In this document: positions 1 through 8,331 of the stretch, one piece after another | How positions within the stretch are numbered: position 1 is the stretch's first letter | Layout: each line of letters starts with the position of its first letter | Assembly (NCBI GenBank): GCA_028282395.1 | Contig: JANQHY010000229.1 | Span: forward strand, 1 to 32,932 | Direction of reading: 5' to 3' | DNA: 32,932 nt | From: Gammaproteobacteria bacterium | GTDB taxonomy: Bacteria > Pseudomonadota > Gammaproteobacteria > UBA12402 | Made by a program: the position numbers and the translations under genes | The notes under the pieces: generated by a model | Databases searched by the model: none | What the model saw: only the letters and a program-made list of their open reading frames with translations | What the model was told of the DNA's origin: nothing

Positions 1-247
1 TATGGTTAAAGAGCAGGAAGTCATGAAATATGATCGAGAAGTGGGTGTTGAATTAGGCCCGGTTAATTTGGTTGATTTTGCTAAAGCATTTGGTGCTCAC
101 GGATTTGAACTCACCTCTTCGCAGCAGCTCACAGAGACATTGCAAACAGCAATGCAGATGGAAGGGCCGGTATTAATTAATATTCCAATTGACTATTCAG
201 ATAATCCTGGATTATTTGTTGCAACCAATCCGTTTGCCGGTAATTAA
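1..247 (+). CDS. Acetolactate synthase, C-terminal fragment (5' end outside window)
   Basis: This is the last 81 or so codons of a thiamine-diphosphate enzyme that condenses two pyruvates to 2-acetolactate. The visible part matches the end of the catabolic AlsS/BudB-type large subunit: a KEQE segment where the family has a WKQ-like sequence near the cofactor, then VDFAKAFGAHGFELTS, a run of helix, and the terminal VLINIPIDYSDNP strand that corresponds to the family's xxPVDYSEN ending. The gene stops at TAA 245-247, and the stop lies inside a hairpin shared with the convergent gene. The start and the catalytic N-terminal half are outside the window. It could also be an anabolic IlvB/IlvG-type subunit. 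The catabolic reading is supported by the adjacent decarboxylase-like gene, but the fragment alone does not settle it. Confidence 0.8.
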   Translation, partial: MVKEQEVMKYDREVGVELGPVNLVDFAKAFGAHGFELTSSQQLTETLQTAMQMEGPVLINIPIDYSDNPGLFVATNPFAGN

Positions 248-271
248 CGTTCAGCAATCTGTTGGCGTTAA
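244..271. terminator. Two-way hairpin between convergent genes
   Basis: Arms TTAACG (244-249) and CGTTAA (266-271) enclose a second small stem, CAGCA (252-256) with TGTTG (260-264), around a 3-base loop. The structure covers the stop codons of both convergent genes (245-247 plus, 268-270 minus). There is no T-tract on either side, so it is at best a weak or Rho-assisted terminator or a 3' end protector. Confidence 0.4.
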
Positions 272-1086
272 GTCATAGCATTAATTGCATCAATGGTATA
301 AATAGCGAGGTCACAACGATTGAAACGTGTCTCTTCTGTATAGATGTGTAGCGTTTTCTCAACCAATTCTGGAGAGATCTGCTTGGTGGAAGACACATCA
401 CCTTTTAATGTTACACCATGAGTATGTGTTACTAAACTAGACTGGACATCAAGCGGGCTGTGATACAATACTGCCGATAACTGTTGACTTAATGTCTCAT
501 TCGCTATGTGCGAGAAATCAGCCGAGACTGAAACAATAAAGAGGGGTGTATCCGATAATTGCTGATTTGGCATCGAATAGAAATCCATTTTATTATCGAA
601 TATTGGTCGACCATCAATCGGCGGTAATGCAATAGCGGTGGCATTAAGGTTTTCTGCATGAACAAAACCACTGATGGCAAAGGGTTGTTGTAGGGTACTA
701 TAAATCGTTTGGTAAAGCTTCTGAATCGGCATTGCTTCACCATTATAGTAAGCACGATGACTTGGCATCGCCTTTTTTGGAATTAACAGCATACCAGTTG
801 TGTAGTAGTAACGGCCAGAAATAGTTTGATAATAGTCGCGGCTATGCAGTTTTGTATTGGTGGCATAACAACGGCCATTGACAATAACTGCTTCACCCAA
901 AGAGTCGATGCCTAGTGGAGAGCCCAATTCAAAGCCACATTGACACTCTTTAGCGTCGAATTGACGGTTTTCCAATGCTTTTGGCACTCTGGCAGCAATA
1001 ACGTCTTCAACGGAGCCAATCGAGGACAATTGGCATGGTGCGGCTGAATTGACTACTCTCAAATGGATTTCATTACTGTTCATCAT
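268..1086 (-). CDS. Acetolactate decarboxylase-like protein, divergent
   Basis: A 272-residue soluble protein with no signal peptide or membrane segment. I align it by eye with alpha-acetolactate decarboxylase (AlsD/BudA), which turns 2-acetolactate into acetoin. The segment LGSPLGIDSLGEAVIVNG followed by RCYATN resembles the family's FGIGTFNKLDGELIGFDG plus FYRL stretch, and QQPFAISGFVHAENLNATA resembles NLFYAIRIDGLFKKVQTRT. The zinc-binding region should read HxH followed by GGH. Here the corresponding part is LYHSPLDVQSSLVTHTHG, so histidines are present but in altered spacing. Start ATG at 1086 is preceded by TAGGAAC at good spacing; a second ATG follows directly. The gene lies 58 bp downstream of the FUSC-type gene and faces an acetolactate synthase gene, which supports the assignment. 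It may be a true enzyme with a rearranged metal site or a non-catalytic relative. Confidence 0.45.
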   Translation of the reverse strand: MMNSNEIHLRVVNSAAPCQLSSIGSVEDVIAARVPKALENRQFDAKECQCGFELGSPLGIDSLGEAVIVNGRCYATNTKLHSRDYYQTISGRYYYTTGMLLIPKKAMPSHRAYYNGEAMPIQKLYQTIYSTLQQPFAISGFVHAENLNATAIALPPIDGRPIFDNKMDFYSMPNQQLSDTPLFIVSVSADFSHIANETLSQQLSAVLYHSPLDVQSSLVTHTHGVTLKGDVSSTKQISPELVEKTLHIYTEETRFNRCDLAIYTIDAINAMT

Positions 1087-1144
1087 GATAGTTCCTAATG
1101 GTGGCTTGCTGTAGATATTAGTATAACATTGATACGGCTAAAAT

Positions 1145-2134
1145 TTAATCTGTACTAAATCTTAACCATCTTTTTAATCCATAAGTGAGAAGTGTTGCTA
1201 AAATAACTAGCGCGCCACCGATGAGTGTTAGAATCACACGATCAAATGCTACGCTATTGTGGTAATTTCCCAACAGGTGGGTAAAAGCTAGGACAAACAG
1301 CTCAATAAAAAGTGTTCTAGCAATATATGAGAATCCTAAGGCAAAAATTAAAAAGAGGAAAACACTAAGTAGACTAAAGTTTATTAAGAAACTATCCGGG
1401 ATGACATAAGTCATTAGCAAGACAATAAAAAGCGCGCCACAAGCATTAACAATAATTCTAATAAGCGAGGTTTTAATCATTCTGCTTTGTGATCCTTGAA
1501 TCACTACTAAAGCCGTCAAGCCTATCCAATACAGATGTGATAGCGCGGTATAGTTTTTCAAAAAGTCGCTGCAAATAGCCGCGCCTATTAATGCTAGCGC
1601 AGCGATAACCGCAGTTATTACGCTATTTTGTGAAGGTAGTATGAGAGGCTGGACACTGTTTTTATAAATTTTTCGGTCGAAAATCCAATAAAACCCTAGC
1701 AATATTACGATTAAAGGCAGTGCAAACAGCGTATAATGCCATGCCAGTTGCCAATCGAATGGTAGTGACGTAAAAATCAGAAACATGACTGCCCCGGTGG
1801 CAAACAGGTTAGTGCTAAAACGGCTTTTGGTCAGTAGAAAAGCCAGTGTTGCATAGAGGATAATAGCGAATTGTGCGAGACAAGGGGTATAGAAGCCGCA
1901 AACTCCGCCTAAAAGGATGGAGAGCACTATCACCAGGCTGCCGTAGAGTAGTTGGGAAAGCCGTTTTTTTTCCGTTGAGAATACCGCTGCACAAGACATC
2001 ACCGCCATATTAAAGGTAATTAATAGTGTAGAATTATCCGCGCCGATAAATTTAAAGCAGCCAACGATAAAGAGGCAGAAGAGCGTAATTTTAACTGCTT
2101 CAAGTAAAAAAATTCGGTATTGAATTGATTGCAC
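1145..2134 (-). CDS. FUSC-type integral membrane protein
   Basis: A 329-residue, very hydrophobic protein with about ten membrane segments in two similar halves split by a short basic stretch near residues 152-162 (FDRKIYKN). The layout, with charged residues after the helix pairs (TEKKRLSQLLYG in the first half, QSRMIKTSLIRI in the second), fits the fusaric-acid-resistance (FUSC/YccS-like) superfamily of inner-membrane proteins linked to efflux of aromatic acids. I place it by architecture and not by a diagnostic motif. It lacks the long cytoplasmic domain of full-length YccS proteins. The start is GTG at 2134 with only a weak upstream ACGGA. It precedes the decarboxylase-like gene on the same strand by 58 bp, so the two may be co-transcribed. 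Substrate unknown. Confidence 0.55.
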   Translation of the reverse strand: MQSIQYRIFLLEAVKITLFCLFIVGCFKFIGADNSTLLITFNMAVMSCAAVFSTEKKRLSQLLYGSLVIVLSILLGGVCGFYTPCLAQFAIILYATLAFLLTKSRFSTNLFATGAVMFLIFTSLPFDWQLAWHYTLFALPLIVILLGFYWIFDRKIYKNSVQPLILPSQNSVITAVIAALALIGAAICSDFLKNYTALSHLYWIGLTALVVIQGSQSRMIKTSLIRIIVNACGALFIVLLMTYVIPDSFLINFSLLSVFLFLIFALGFSYIARTLFIELFVLAFTHLLGNYHNSVAFDRVILTLIGGALVILATLLTYGLKRWLRFSTD

Positions 2135-2231
2135 AATTAATGTCCGTTACGTTTCACTCTATTGAAAAGGCAATTGCAATATAAAATTGCCTGAGCAACC
2201 ACCTATATCCTCTTTAACAGGTTGTTACCGG

Positions 2232-2858
2232 TCACGAGTCAATTTTAACCAATTTATCATTATGAAACTTCATTGTAGTAGGACCACTTATGGAGTCATA
2301 GCGAAAAGTAGTGATTGTCTCCTTGGGGCCAGGATTCTTTATATGAAGTATTTGTTTATGAAGTGGCTCACCGCATATTGATCGAACTTGGTACTGCGAG
2401 TCACCAACGTGGATAGGTGACAACTTCTGGCATAGATCGGAGCTAAGTAGCTTATGGTGCCCAACCACAATATCTTTAACAGTTGCTTTTTTAAAGTCGA
2501 CCATGAAAGTAATATTAATAGCGTGTTCGGATGATTTTATTTGCTCATTTGATTTTTTGGGGTGAATCGTTTTCGAGTATATCCAGCGCTCAATTTGACT
2601 GGTTGAATGACGTTTGCTAGTTGAGCGATCAGAGGGTTCGCCACACGACTGTGTGACCTTTTGGAGAGAGTCTCCAAGATAGACATAACTGCTATCTTTT
2701 GTACAGAAAAAGTAGTTACTTGCCCAGACAGGGGTGGGGAGCAGTAGAAAAAAACTCGCTGAAAGAGTCAGAAGAGCAGTGCCAGTGATGCTGCTGCCCC
2801 ATTTACATTTGCTATATTTTTCTAAGGCTTGTTTCCGTAGTTGTTTGTCAGCGAACAT
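2232..2858 (-). CDS. Secreted DUF2845-like protein with two tandem repeats
   Basis: A 208-residue exported protein. A long basic n-region (about 25 residues) leads into a hydrophobic stretch (residues 26-42) and a probable cleavage after PVWA. The mature part holds two copies of a GDS...V...CGEP motif, YVYLGDSLQKVTQSCGEP near residue 58 and PIHVGDSQYQVRSICGEP near residue 148, each followed by a strand-rich segment. This is the signature I know from DUF2845 proteins, small periplasmic proteins of unknown function in gammaproteobacteria. The paired cysteines suggest disulfides in the periplasm. The start is supported by AAAGGAG nine bases upstream, which makes the unusually long n-region real. 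A TATTATAAAA stretch around 2886-2896 could be its -10 region, but no good -35 was found. Function unknown. Confidence 0.65.
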   Translation of the reverse strand: MFADKQLRKQALEKYSKCKWGSSITGTALLTLSASFFLLLPTPVWASNYFFCTKDSSYVYLGDSLQKVTQSCGEPSDRSTSKRHSTSQIERWIYSKTIHPKKSNEQIKSSEHAINITFMVDFKKATVKDIVVGHHKLLSSDLCQKLSPIHVGDSQYQVRSICGEPLHKQILHIKNPGPKETITTFRYDSISGPTTMKFHNDKLVKIDS

Positions 2859-3102
2859 AGTTTTTAGCTCCTTTAAAAATATCTGATTTTATAATACTCA
2901 AAATATTAACATAATTCGAGGGTACTTGACATAATGATCTATTTTTTGTGCAGATGCATATGTGATTTCTTTGTGCTACAAGCCTATCTTAATATTCCGC
3001 CTTTAATATTTAGTTAAATTAATAGCTTAGATAGATTCCACTTTGCTTTATTAACAGGATATTTGGGCAAAAGAAAGAAAGAGATATTGCGTGAGAAAGA
3101 AA

Positions 3103-4488
3103 TTATAGCCATCCAACTAGTTTCCACCATAAGAAGTCTAGAGGAAAGAGAAAAACTATTGTTAATAACGTCATAATCAAGCATAACTGGGCCACTTTTT
3201 TTAGCTTAATATTTCCAAGTCGCGCTGCAACAAGAATGGGAGGTGCTTGATAGGGAAAAATAAATGTTGAGAAGCCTAGTACTTGCGTCATTAGCACGGC
3301 AGAAAGAGATAAATGGCTGCTACTTGCTATCTCTTTGGCAAGTGGTGTCATAATTGCAGGGACACCTGGCAGTGTTGTAATAATGCCCATTGTTGTGGAT
3401 ATGGCGGTTAATACAGTAAAGTTCCTCGCTTGATCACCGGCAATAAAGGGGGTTATTGATAGCATTTTATGAGCGAGAATATTTCCCAGGCCGGTATAAT
3501 TCACTACGGCACTTAAGCTAATAATGCCTGCAACATAAAGTAATGGTGCGAAATTATACTGTTTCATGAAAGTATGATGATTGAGTAGTCCAATAATGGG
3601 GAGTAAACAGAGTATGGCAATAGCAAGAGCTGACCAAGCGGGAGAAATATGGTGAATAAAGTCTGTCATCCAGATCAGGAGTAAGGCGGCAAGGTAATAA
3701 ATTAGGCGTTTCTCTTTGTTGGTGATTTTAGATGATGTTTTTTCCTGGTTCAATATAGGTTCTCCGCTCCGCTCTTCACGGAACAGTTTGTTAATCACAA
3801 CGATCAGTATTAATAGTTTGAGAAGACCTAAAACAGGGAAATGGAGTAGTAAATATTTACTATAAACTGGAACGGAGTGGTATAGTGTGCCCATTGAGCC
3901 CATTAAAATAATGTTGGGAAGGTTAGATGGTAAAATAGTGAAGCCAGTGATATAGGTGGAAAAGACCCCTGCTAAAATAATTCCCATCCGGCCTTTAGAG
4001 TTTTCAGTGAAGCCACTTCTGTCGGCAAATTCAAGTAGAACAGGGATCATTAACATAACGCGCCCCATTGCAGATGGCATAATGAATGCCATCATAACAC
4101 CAAATGCCACCATGCCGGTTATTATCTGCGTGTAACTTCCTTTACAGAATTGCATGAGTAGCGCTGAGATGCGCACACTTAGTCCGGACTGTTTGATTGA
4201 AGCGCCAATTGCCACACCTGAGAAAATTAGCCAGAAGCCTTCGGAAGAGAAACCAGAAAATATTATTGACTGTGGTGCAATTTTGAAAATAGTCATTATA
4301 GTAAAAAAAATAAGAACCGCTAGATATTCAATAATAATGCCTGAAACGAAAAGAATGATAGTAAATAGAACCGTCGCGAAGGCGATCTCTACTTTCAAAT
4401 TAGGTGATATTTGGTGGAAGGCGGCCAGAATAATAAAAAAAGCGAGTATAGTGAAGCCATACAGCACGTTACGGTAGTGTTTATTCAT
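3103..4488 (-). CDS. DASS/SLC13-type anion or dicarboxylate transporter
   Basis: A 461-residue inner-membrane protein with roughly eleven to twelve membrane segments in two repeated halves. Features of the divalent anion:sodium symporter (DASS, SLC13) group within the ion-transporter superfamily are the glycine-rich re-entrant segment FSGFSSEGFWLIFSGVAIGA near residue 80, a following MPSAMGRVMLMIPV (cf. the SNT/TAT-type loops of the family), and a second half-repeat ending in ISTTMGIITTLPGVPAIMTP. The canonical Ser-Asn-Thr signature is not obvious, so whether it carries dicarboxylates, sulfate or another anion cannot be said. The start ATG has AAAAGGGC upstream. It begins 36 bp after the metallophosphoesterase gene and is probably the last gene of the amgK-led cluster. 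No terminator with a T-tract is seen after it. Confidence 0.65.
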   Translation of the reverse strand: MNKHYRNVLYGFTILAFFIILAAFHQISPNLKVEIAFATVLFTIILFVSGIIIEYLAVLIFFTIMTIFKIAPQSIIFSGFSSEGFWLIFSGVAIGASIKQSGLSVRISALLMQFCKGSYTQIITGMVAFGVMMAFIMPSAMGRVMLMIPVLLEFADRSGFTENSKGRMGIILAGVFSTYITGFTILPSNLPNIILMGSMGTLYHSVPVYSKYLLLHFPVLGLLKLLILIVVINKLFREERSGEPILNQEKTSSKITNKEKRLIYYLAALLLIWMTDFIHHISPAWSALAIAILCLLPIIGLLNHHTFMKQYNFAPLLYVAGIISLSAVVNYTGLGNILAHKMLSITPFIAGDQARNFTVLTAISTTMGIITTLPGVPAIMTPLAKEIASSSHLSLSAVLMTQVLGFSTFIFPYQAPPILVAARLGNIKLKKVAQLCLIMTLLTIVFLFPLDFLWWKLVGWL

Positions 4489-4524
4489 GCCCTTTTAACT
4501 CTGTTGTTAGATAGCGTGTCCATG

Positions 4525-5325
4525 TTAACGCGCATCCCAAACTGTGGCTTTGGCTTCATAGCCTTGGGGCTGTAACGTAAACTGTTTATAGCCAATCTCA
4601 TGGACGATCACCAACTCTTCGCCAACCTCCCAGCTGAATGCGGTAGCTGGTCCCATCTCTATCACCATCTGTTCCCGCATCACTTTATGGTCGCTGTGCA
4701 CATGGCCGCAGATAATTAATGGCGGTACAATGTGGCGCCCAGTCGTTAACGGTAAAATTGCATCAAAAAATTGCCGTTGGTTAGTTAGCATATATTTATC
4801 AATGAGTGGATTAGCAACACTAACTGGCGGGTGGTGCATGACAATAGCAATAGCCTGTGTTTCATGACAGCTCTCAATCAAGAAACAGAGTTTTTCCATC
4901 TCCTGGGGAGATAAGTGGCCGCTATTGCTGCCGGCTATTTTTGAATTGAGGAAAATTAGGCGCCAGTTAGCTAAATCAAGGCAGTCAACACGCTTAAAGT
5001 GTGGTGCGGGATCAAAAACTTCTGCCATGATTGCCGGATCATCATGGTTGCCTGGAATCCAGTAGATCGGTTTTTGCAGTGGTGCGAGTAACGCTGCAAC
5101 ATGTTGATAAGACTCTGCTGTTTCGTCTTGTGAAACATCGCCGGTTAGCAGAATGAAATCATACTCTGCATTAGTATGAGAAATTCTCTCTACAGTTGCC
5201 TGCAGGTTGTCATAGGTATTCACATCAAAAAGTGTCTGTTGCGGTTCAGTCAGTAGATGTGTGTCACTGATTTGCAGTGCACGACAGCTGTCGCTGTTAA
5301 TGGTTTCAATAATATAGTCTCTCAT
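4525..5325 (-). CDS. Calcineurin-like metallophosphoesterase, CpdA-like
   Basis: A 266-residue cytosolic phosphoesterase of the dinuclear-metal calcineurin fold. All five blocks are present in order: ISDTH (residues 19-23), TGDVS (about 61-65), GNHDD (about 92-96), MHHPP (about 163-167) and CGHVHSDH (about 206-213). The length and block spacing match CpdA/Icc, the class III cyclic-nucleotide phosphodiesterase that hydrolyses cAMP, but the same core serves other phosphomonoesters and diesters. Start ATG 5325 follows GGGAGAG. It lies 26 bp behind the fadL-like gene and 36 bp before the DASS transporter, which fits an operon. A link to cell-wall turnover or outer-membrane uptake is suggested by position only. 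Confidence 0.75.
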   Translation of the reverse strand: MRDYIIETINSDSCRALQISDTHLLTEPQQTLFDVNTYDNLQATVERISHTNAEYDFILLTGDVSQDETAESYQHVAALLAPLQKPIYWIPGNHDDPAIMAEVFDPAPHFKRVDCLDLANWRLIFLNSKIAGSNSGHLSPQEMEKLCFLIESCHETQAIAIVMHHPPVSVANPLIDKYMLTNQRQFFDAILPLTTGRHIVPPLIICGHVHSDHKVMREQMVIEMGPATAFSWEVGEELVIVHEIGYKQFTLQPQGYEAKATVWDAR

Positions 5326-5351
5326 TTTTGTTACTCTCCCTATCTATTTAT

Positions 5352-6605
5352 CTATGTCATCAACCAATTAATTTGAATGGCAAAAATATCTGAGCCAGTT
5401 GAGACACGACCGTTAGAGACAACAGTGGTGCCAGCATTCGTTTGTGATTGCTGTACTGAGACATCGTGGTTAAAGTAGTGACTATAACCTAAGTTGAGAT
5501 TGAAACTCTTATTGATCTTATAATTTGCGCCGATGGAAGCAATATAGTGAGAGCCGTCAGGGAGTACCAGCGTGCGATAGCTATCAGAAACAGCCCCTTG
5601 ATCAAAACCGAAACCGGCTTTTAATGTTAGATCAGTTGTTGGCAGGTAGTGGGTGCCAACAGAGAATAACCAACTATCGCTAAGATGGGAGAACAGTTGA
5701 TTGTTGGTTGGGCCAGTTGCTGATTGCATGTTGGTAATCCAAAAGTCACCCATTTCGCTCCAGCGTGTGTAGTTAACTGTTCCGAGTACTTTGAAGTGTT
5801 TGCCAAGACCAAGGTCACCACTGAGAGTTGCCATTGGCGGCAAGCGATAGATGGCTCTAGCATGTGAATGGCCGCCAGCAATATCACTCGAACCGGAAGA
5901 GCGGTGGCTGATGCTCGAGTGGTAGGCAAGACCGAGATGGCCTTGGGTATAGGGCTGCCATAGCAATCCTGCATTCCAACCGTAACCCCAGTCATTAAGA
6001 TTCGTTTCACTCATTAGATCGCCAGAGATTGTCGTGCTGCTAGGACTAGCTTGATAAAATCTAACTTTTGCGTATTGGAAGTCCATCCCAACGCCAACAG
6101 CTAGGCTACGAATAAAACGAAACCCAACTGAAGGAGTGATATTGGTTGTGCGTAGATACCACTGTGAAACGATATAGCGAACAGGCGAGTGGCTACCATA
6201 ATCGACAGAATTATTGTAAGGCGAGTTGATTGCTAACCCGACACTCCACTTTTTGCTTAGTGGTGCAACATAAAACAGGTTGGGTATATGGGTATCTTCA
6301 CCCCCTTGCGAGCCGCTATTACCAGCAAACCCACTGATTGCTGGCGATGGTGTAACGGTGCCGCGGTATTTAACGTTGTTAACGTTAGAGACGACGGATA
6401 GGCCCATGTTTTGACGTTGGATCCACGGTGTTGCTGCAGGGTTGTAGTAACTCACATCGGCATTCTCAACATCGGCAGCAGCGCCGGCACCAACATCGCC
6501 AACGCTATTGGCACTCTGTAACCACATCTGCACGCCGCTAGCAGCAGCCTGTTGTGCGCTAAGTAGTAGGGCGGTTACGATTGTGATTCTAGCCCAATAT
6601 CGCAT
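5352..6605 (-). CDS. FadL/OmpP1-type outer-membrane channel
   Basis: A 417-residue outer-membrane beta-barrel for hydrophobic compounds such as long-chain fatty acids. I chose ATG 6605 over an upstream start in the same frame because AAGGAG lies just before it and the protein then opens with a clean signal peptide (residues 1-22, cleavage near QQAAA). The mature N-terminus, SGVQMWLQSANSVGDVGAG, followed by ADVSYYNPAATPW, matches the FadL hatch: the xGFxLxEQSxxGxGxAxAG block and the later SxxxxNPAxM block. The rest is alternating strands ending in IFAIQINWLMT, with an aromatic near but not at the C-terminus. Its first 31 bases overlap the end of murU in another frame, so translation is probably coupled. 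The export substrate is not defined by sequence. Confidence 0.8.
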   Translation of the reverse strand: MRYWARITIVTALLLSAQQAAASGVQMWLQSANSVGDVGAGAAADVENADVSYYNPAATPWIQRQNMGLSVVSNVNNVKYRGTVTPSPAISGFAGNSGSQGGEDTHIPNLFYVAPLSKKWSVGLAINSPYNNSVDYGSHSPVRYIVSQWYLRTTNITPSVGFRFIRSLAVGVGMDFQYAKVRFYQASPSSTTISGDLMSETNLNDWGYGWNAGLLWQPYTQGHLGLAYHSSISHRSSGSSDIAGGHSHARAIYRLPPMATLSGDLGLGKHFKVLGTVNYTRWSEMGDFWITNMQSATGPTNNQLFSHLSDSWLFSVGTHYLPTTDLTLKAGFGFDQGAVSDSYRTLVLPDGSHYIASIGANYKINKSFNLNLGYSHYFNHDVSVQQSQTNAGTTVVSNGRVSTGSDIFAIQINWLMT

Positions 6606-7282
6606 GCTTGTGCTCCTTCTCCAGTAAAAATCTCGCTCGACGGTTGTTGTAATGTTGATAGGCATTGTGGTGTATTGACATTTACCCATCTTCCACAATA
6701 AAGTTCGCCCGTTACTTTACCACATTTAATCGTTGGCATCAGTATTTCAAGAAAGCCATGCTTTCCTTGAGCATAACCTTGAAACAGCGCTGGATCAAAT
6801 CGACCGATTCCACCGTAGGTATACTGTGGTGGCGTTGGGGCAACAATCCCCTGCTCGGTTAAATTAAAATCAGGGTGGCCGCGCCCTTTATCAGTTAAAA
6901 CTAAATGGGCAACTGAATTGCTTGGTTGGCAGAGCTCTTCAAAGGGGTAGTCAGTTGATAGGTCACCACTGATAGCAAGGAATGGGTCATCACCCAGTAG
7001 TGGCAATGCATTAAGAATACCACCGCCCCAATGGAGGGGTTCTGGCTCATGAGAATAGTGGATAGTGACGCCATAGCGTTGGCCATTACCAAGGATAGCC
7101 ATAAAAACATCAGCCAAATAGGAGACATTAATAACTACATCATTGATACCAGCATTGGCAAGGCGAAATAGAATATGTTCGATCAAACGCCACTCATCAA
7201 CTTTGAGTAGTGGTTTAGGAGTATTATCGGTCAGTGCCCCCATTCTTGAGCCGTACCCGGCAGCCATGATCATCGCTTTCAT
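6575..7282 (-). CDS. murU: N-acetylmuramate-1-phosphate uridylyltransferase
   Basis: A 235-residue nucleotidyltransferase that makes UDP-MurNAc from MurNAc-1-phosphate and UTP in peptidoglycan recycling. The N-terminal signature MAAGYGSRMGALTDNTPKPL (residues 6-25) is the GxGxR...KPLL nucleotide-binding loop, and SGDLSTDYPF (about 104-113) carries the metal-binding acidic residues. Its start codon overlaps the amgK stop (ATGA, 7279-7282), the arrangement expected for the amgK-murU pair described in pseudomonads, where the route bypasses fosfomycin-sensitive MurA. The product could alternatively be read as a mannose-1-phosphate guanylyltransferase-like enzyme, the usual automatic label; the amgK partner makes MurU the better call. 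The 3' end runs 31 bp into the fadL-like gene. Confidence 0.85.
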   Translation of the reverse strand: MKAMIMAAGYGSRMGALTDNTPKPLLKVDEWRLIEHILFRLANAGINDVVINVSYLADVFMAILGNGQRYGVTIHYSHEPEPLHWGGGILNALPLLGDDPFLAISGDLSTDYPFEELCQPSNSVAHLVLTDKGRGHPDFNLTEQGIVAPTPPQYTYGGIGRFDPALFQGYAQGKHGFLEILMPTIKCGKVTGELYCGRWVNVNTPQCLSTLQQPSSEIFTGEGAQACDIGLESQS

Positions 7283-8280
7283 TGCATCACCTTCTGTTTA
7301 CTCTCAAGTGCTGGCATCAAGCGCTGTTGTAGTAATTGCTGAAAGGCGCTTAATGATGGGTAGGGCTGACATGCAGTATTAATATAATTAAGTGTCCGTG
7401 GGAGATACTGTAGGTAGCTGGGATCGTCATCACGCAACCATTTACGCGCAAAAACAAAACAGACACGAAGGTGGCGCTTGATGCCGGTGAAGTCAAACCA
7501 TTGATTGAATTGCTGCAATGAAACTGTGTCAGCGATTAGCTGCTGCTGTTGCAGTTGTTGGTAGTAGTCGGCAACCCAGGAACGTACTTGTGCATCGGGC
7601 CATTGCACATAGCAGTCACGTAAGAGTGATACCAGGTCATAGGTAATTGGGCCTTGCTGAGCATCCTGAAAATCAACAATGCCGGTGGTGCCATCAGCAA
7701 GAGTCAGGAGATTTTGTGAGTGGTAATCATAGTGAATAGGCACTTGTGGCTGTTGCAGAACGTTCTCACTGACTAAGGTAAAGGTATCATTGATGGTTTG
7801 TTTTTCGTACTGTCTTAATGTTAGGCCTAGATAGCGCTGTATAAAGGTGTGATTAAAGCCAGCTAAGCGATTATAGATAACAGGTGGCTCAAAAGCGGGT
7901 AGATCCAGTGTTGCTTGCTGTAATTTTAAAAGTGGAATAAAGGCATTACGGTAGAATTTATCGACATTGTCACGATTAAGATGATTAAAATAGAGCTGGT
8001 CGCCGAGATCTGCTAACCAGACAAACCCCTTATCAGTATCCGCAGCAAAAATTTTTGGGATCGCTAAACCGATTGCAGACAATTTCTCTGTCAAAGCAAC
8101 ATAACGTTTACTATCTTCACGATCGGGTGGTGCATCCATGGCAACGTAGTTTTGACCATTGACGCTAAAACGAAAAAAACGCCGAAAGCTAGCACCGCCC
8201 TTTAACGGGATTAGTCCAATCTGTTGCGCCTTTGTCTGCTGACGTAGCCAATCCGTCAGTTGTTGCTTTCGCTCGCCCAT
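7279..8280 (-). CDS. amgK: N-acetylmuramate/N-acetylglucosamine anomeric kinase
   Basis: A 333-residue cytosolic kinase of the aminoglycoside-phosphotransferase fold that phosphorylates the anomeric hydroxyl of MurNAc or GlcNAc in peptidoglycan salvage. Visible motifs are GGASFRRFFRF (glycine-rich/phosphate region, about residues 28-38), the catalytic loop HYDYHSQNLL (about 185-194) and the metal-binding GIVDFQDAQQGPITYDLVSL (about 203-222). All three are characteristic of AmgK. I placed the start at ATG 8280; the frame is open further upstream, but those residues do not look like this family. The gene overlaps murU by 4 bp. The start lacks a classic ribosome site. Instead the leader carries two TATTGGACA repeats, the nearer one supplying a GGA 12-14 bases before the ATG. 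Confidence 0.85.
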   Translation of the reverse strand: MGERKQQLTDWLRQQTKAQQIGLIPLKGGASFRRFFRFSVNGQNYVAMDAPPDREDSKRYVALTEKLSAIGLAIPKIFAADTDKGFVWLADLGDQLYFNHLNRDNVDKFYRNAFIPLLKLQQATLDLPAFEPPVIYNRLAGFNHTFIQRYLGLTLRQYEKQTINDTFTLVSENVLQQPQVPIHYDYHSQNLLTLADGTTGIVDFQDAQQGPITYDLVSLLRDCYVQWPDAQVRSWVADYYQQLQQQQLIADTVSLQQFNQWFDFTGIKRHLRVCFVFARKWLRDDDPSYLQYLPRTLNYINTACQPYPSLSAFQQLLQQRLMPALESKQKVMQ

Positions 8281-8287
8281 GTCGCTT

Positions 8288-8309
8288 TGTCCAATACTTC
8301 TGTCCAATA
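8288..8309 (-). repeat. Two 9-base direct repeats in the amgK leader
   Basis: On the amgK sense strand TATTGGACA occurs twice (8309-8301 and 8296-8288), 13 bases apart and starting within 30 bases of the start codon. Each copy holds a TTGGA core like the GGA element bound by CsrA/RsmA proteins. The copy nearer the gene is the only purine-rich candidate for a ribosome binding site. Confidence 0.7.
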
Positions 8310-8331
8310 TGCAATCATTGATTACAGACTT

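Noticed and set aside
504..755. Open frame of 83 codons inside the decarboxylase-like gene
   Set aside because: It overlaps a longer, well-started gene and has no ribosome site or recognisable content.
2187..2381. Plus-strand frame across the end of the DUF2845-like gene
   Set aside because: No ribosome site, overlaps the real gene, and no family resemblance.
4154..4477. Open frame of 107 codons antisense to the DASS transporter
   Set aside because: Antisense shadow of a membrane protein gene; the composition is that of a reversed hydrophobic sequence.
6606..6698. N-terminal extension of the FadL-like protein
   Set aside because: It would bury the signal peptide 31 residues inside; the ATG at 6605 has AAGGAG in front.
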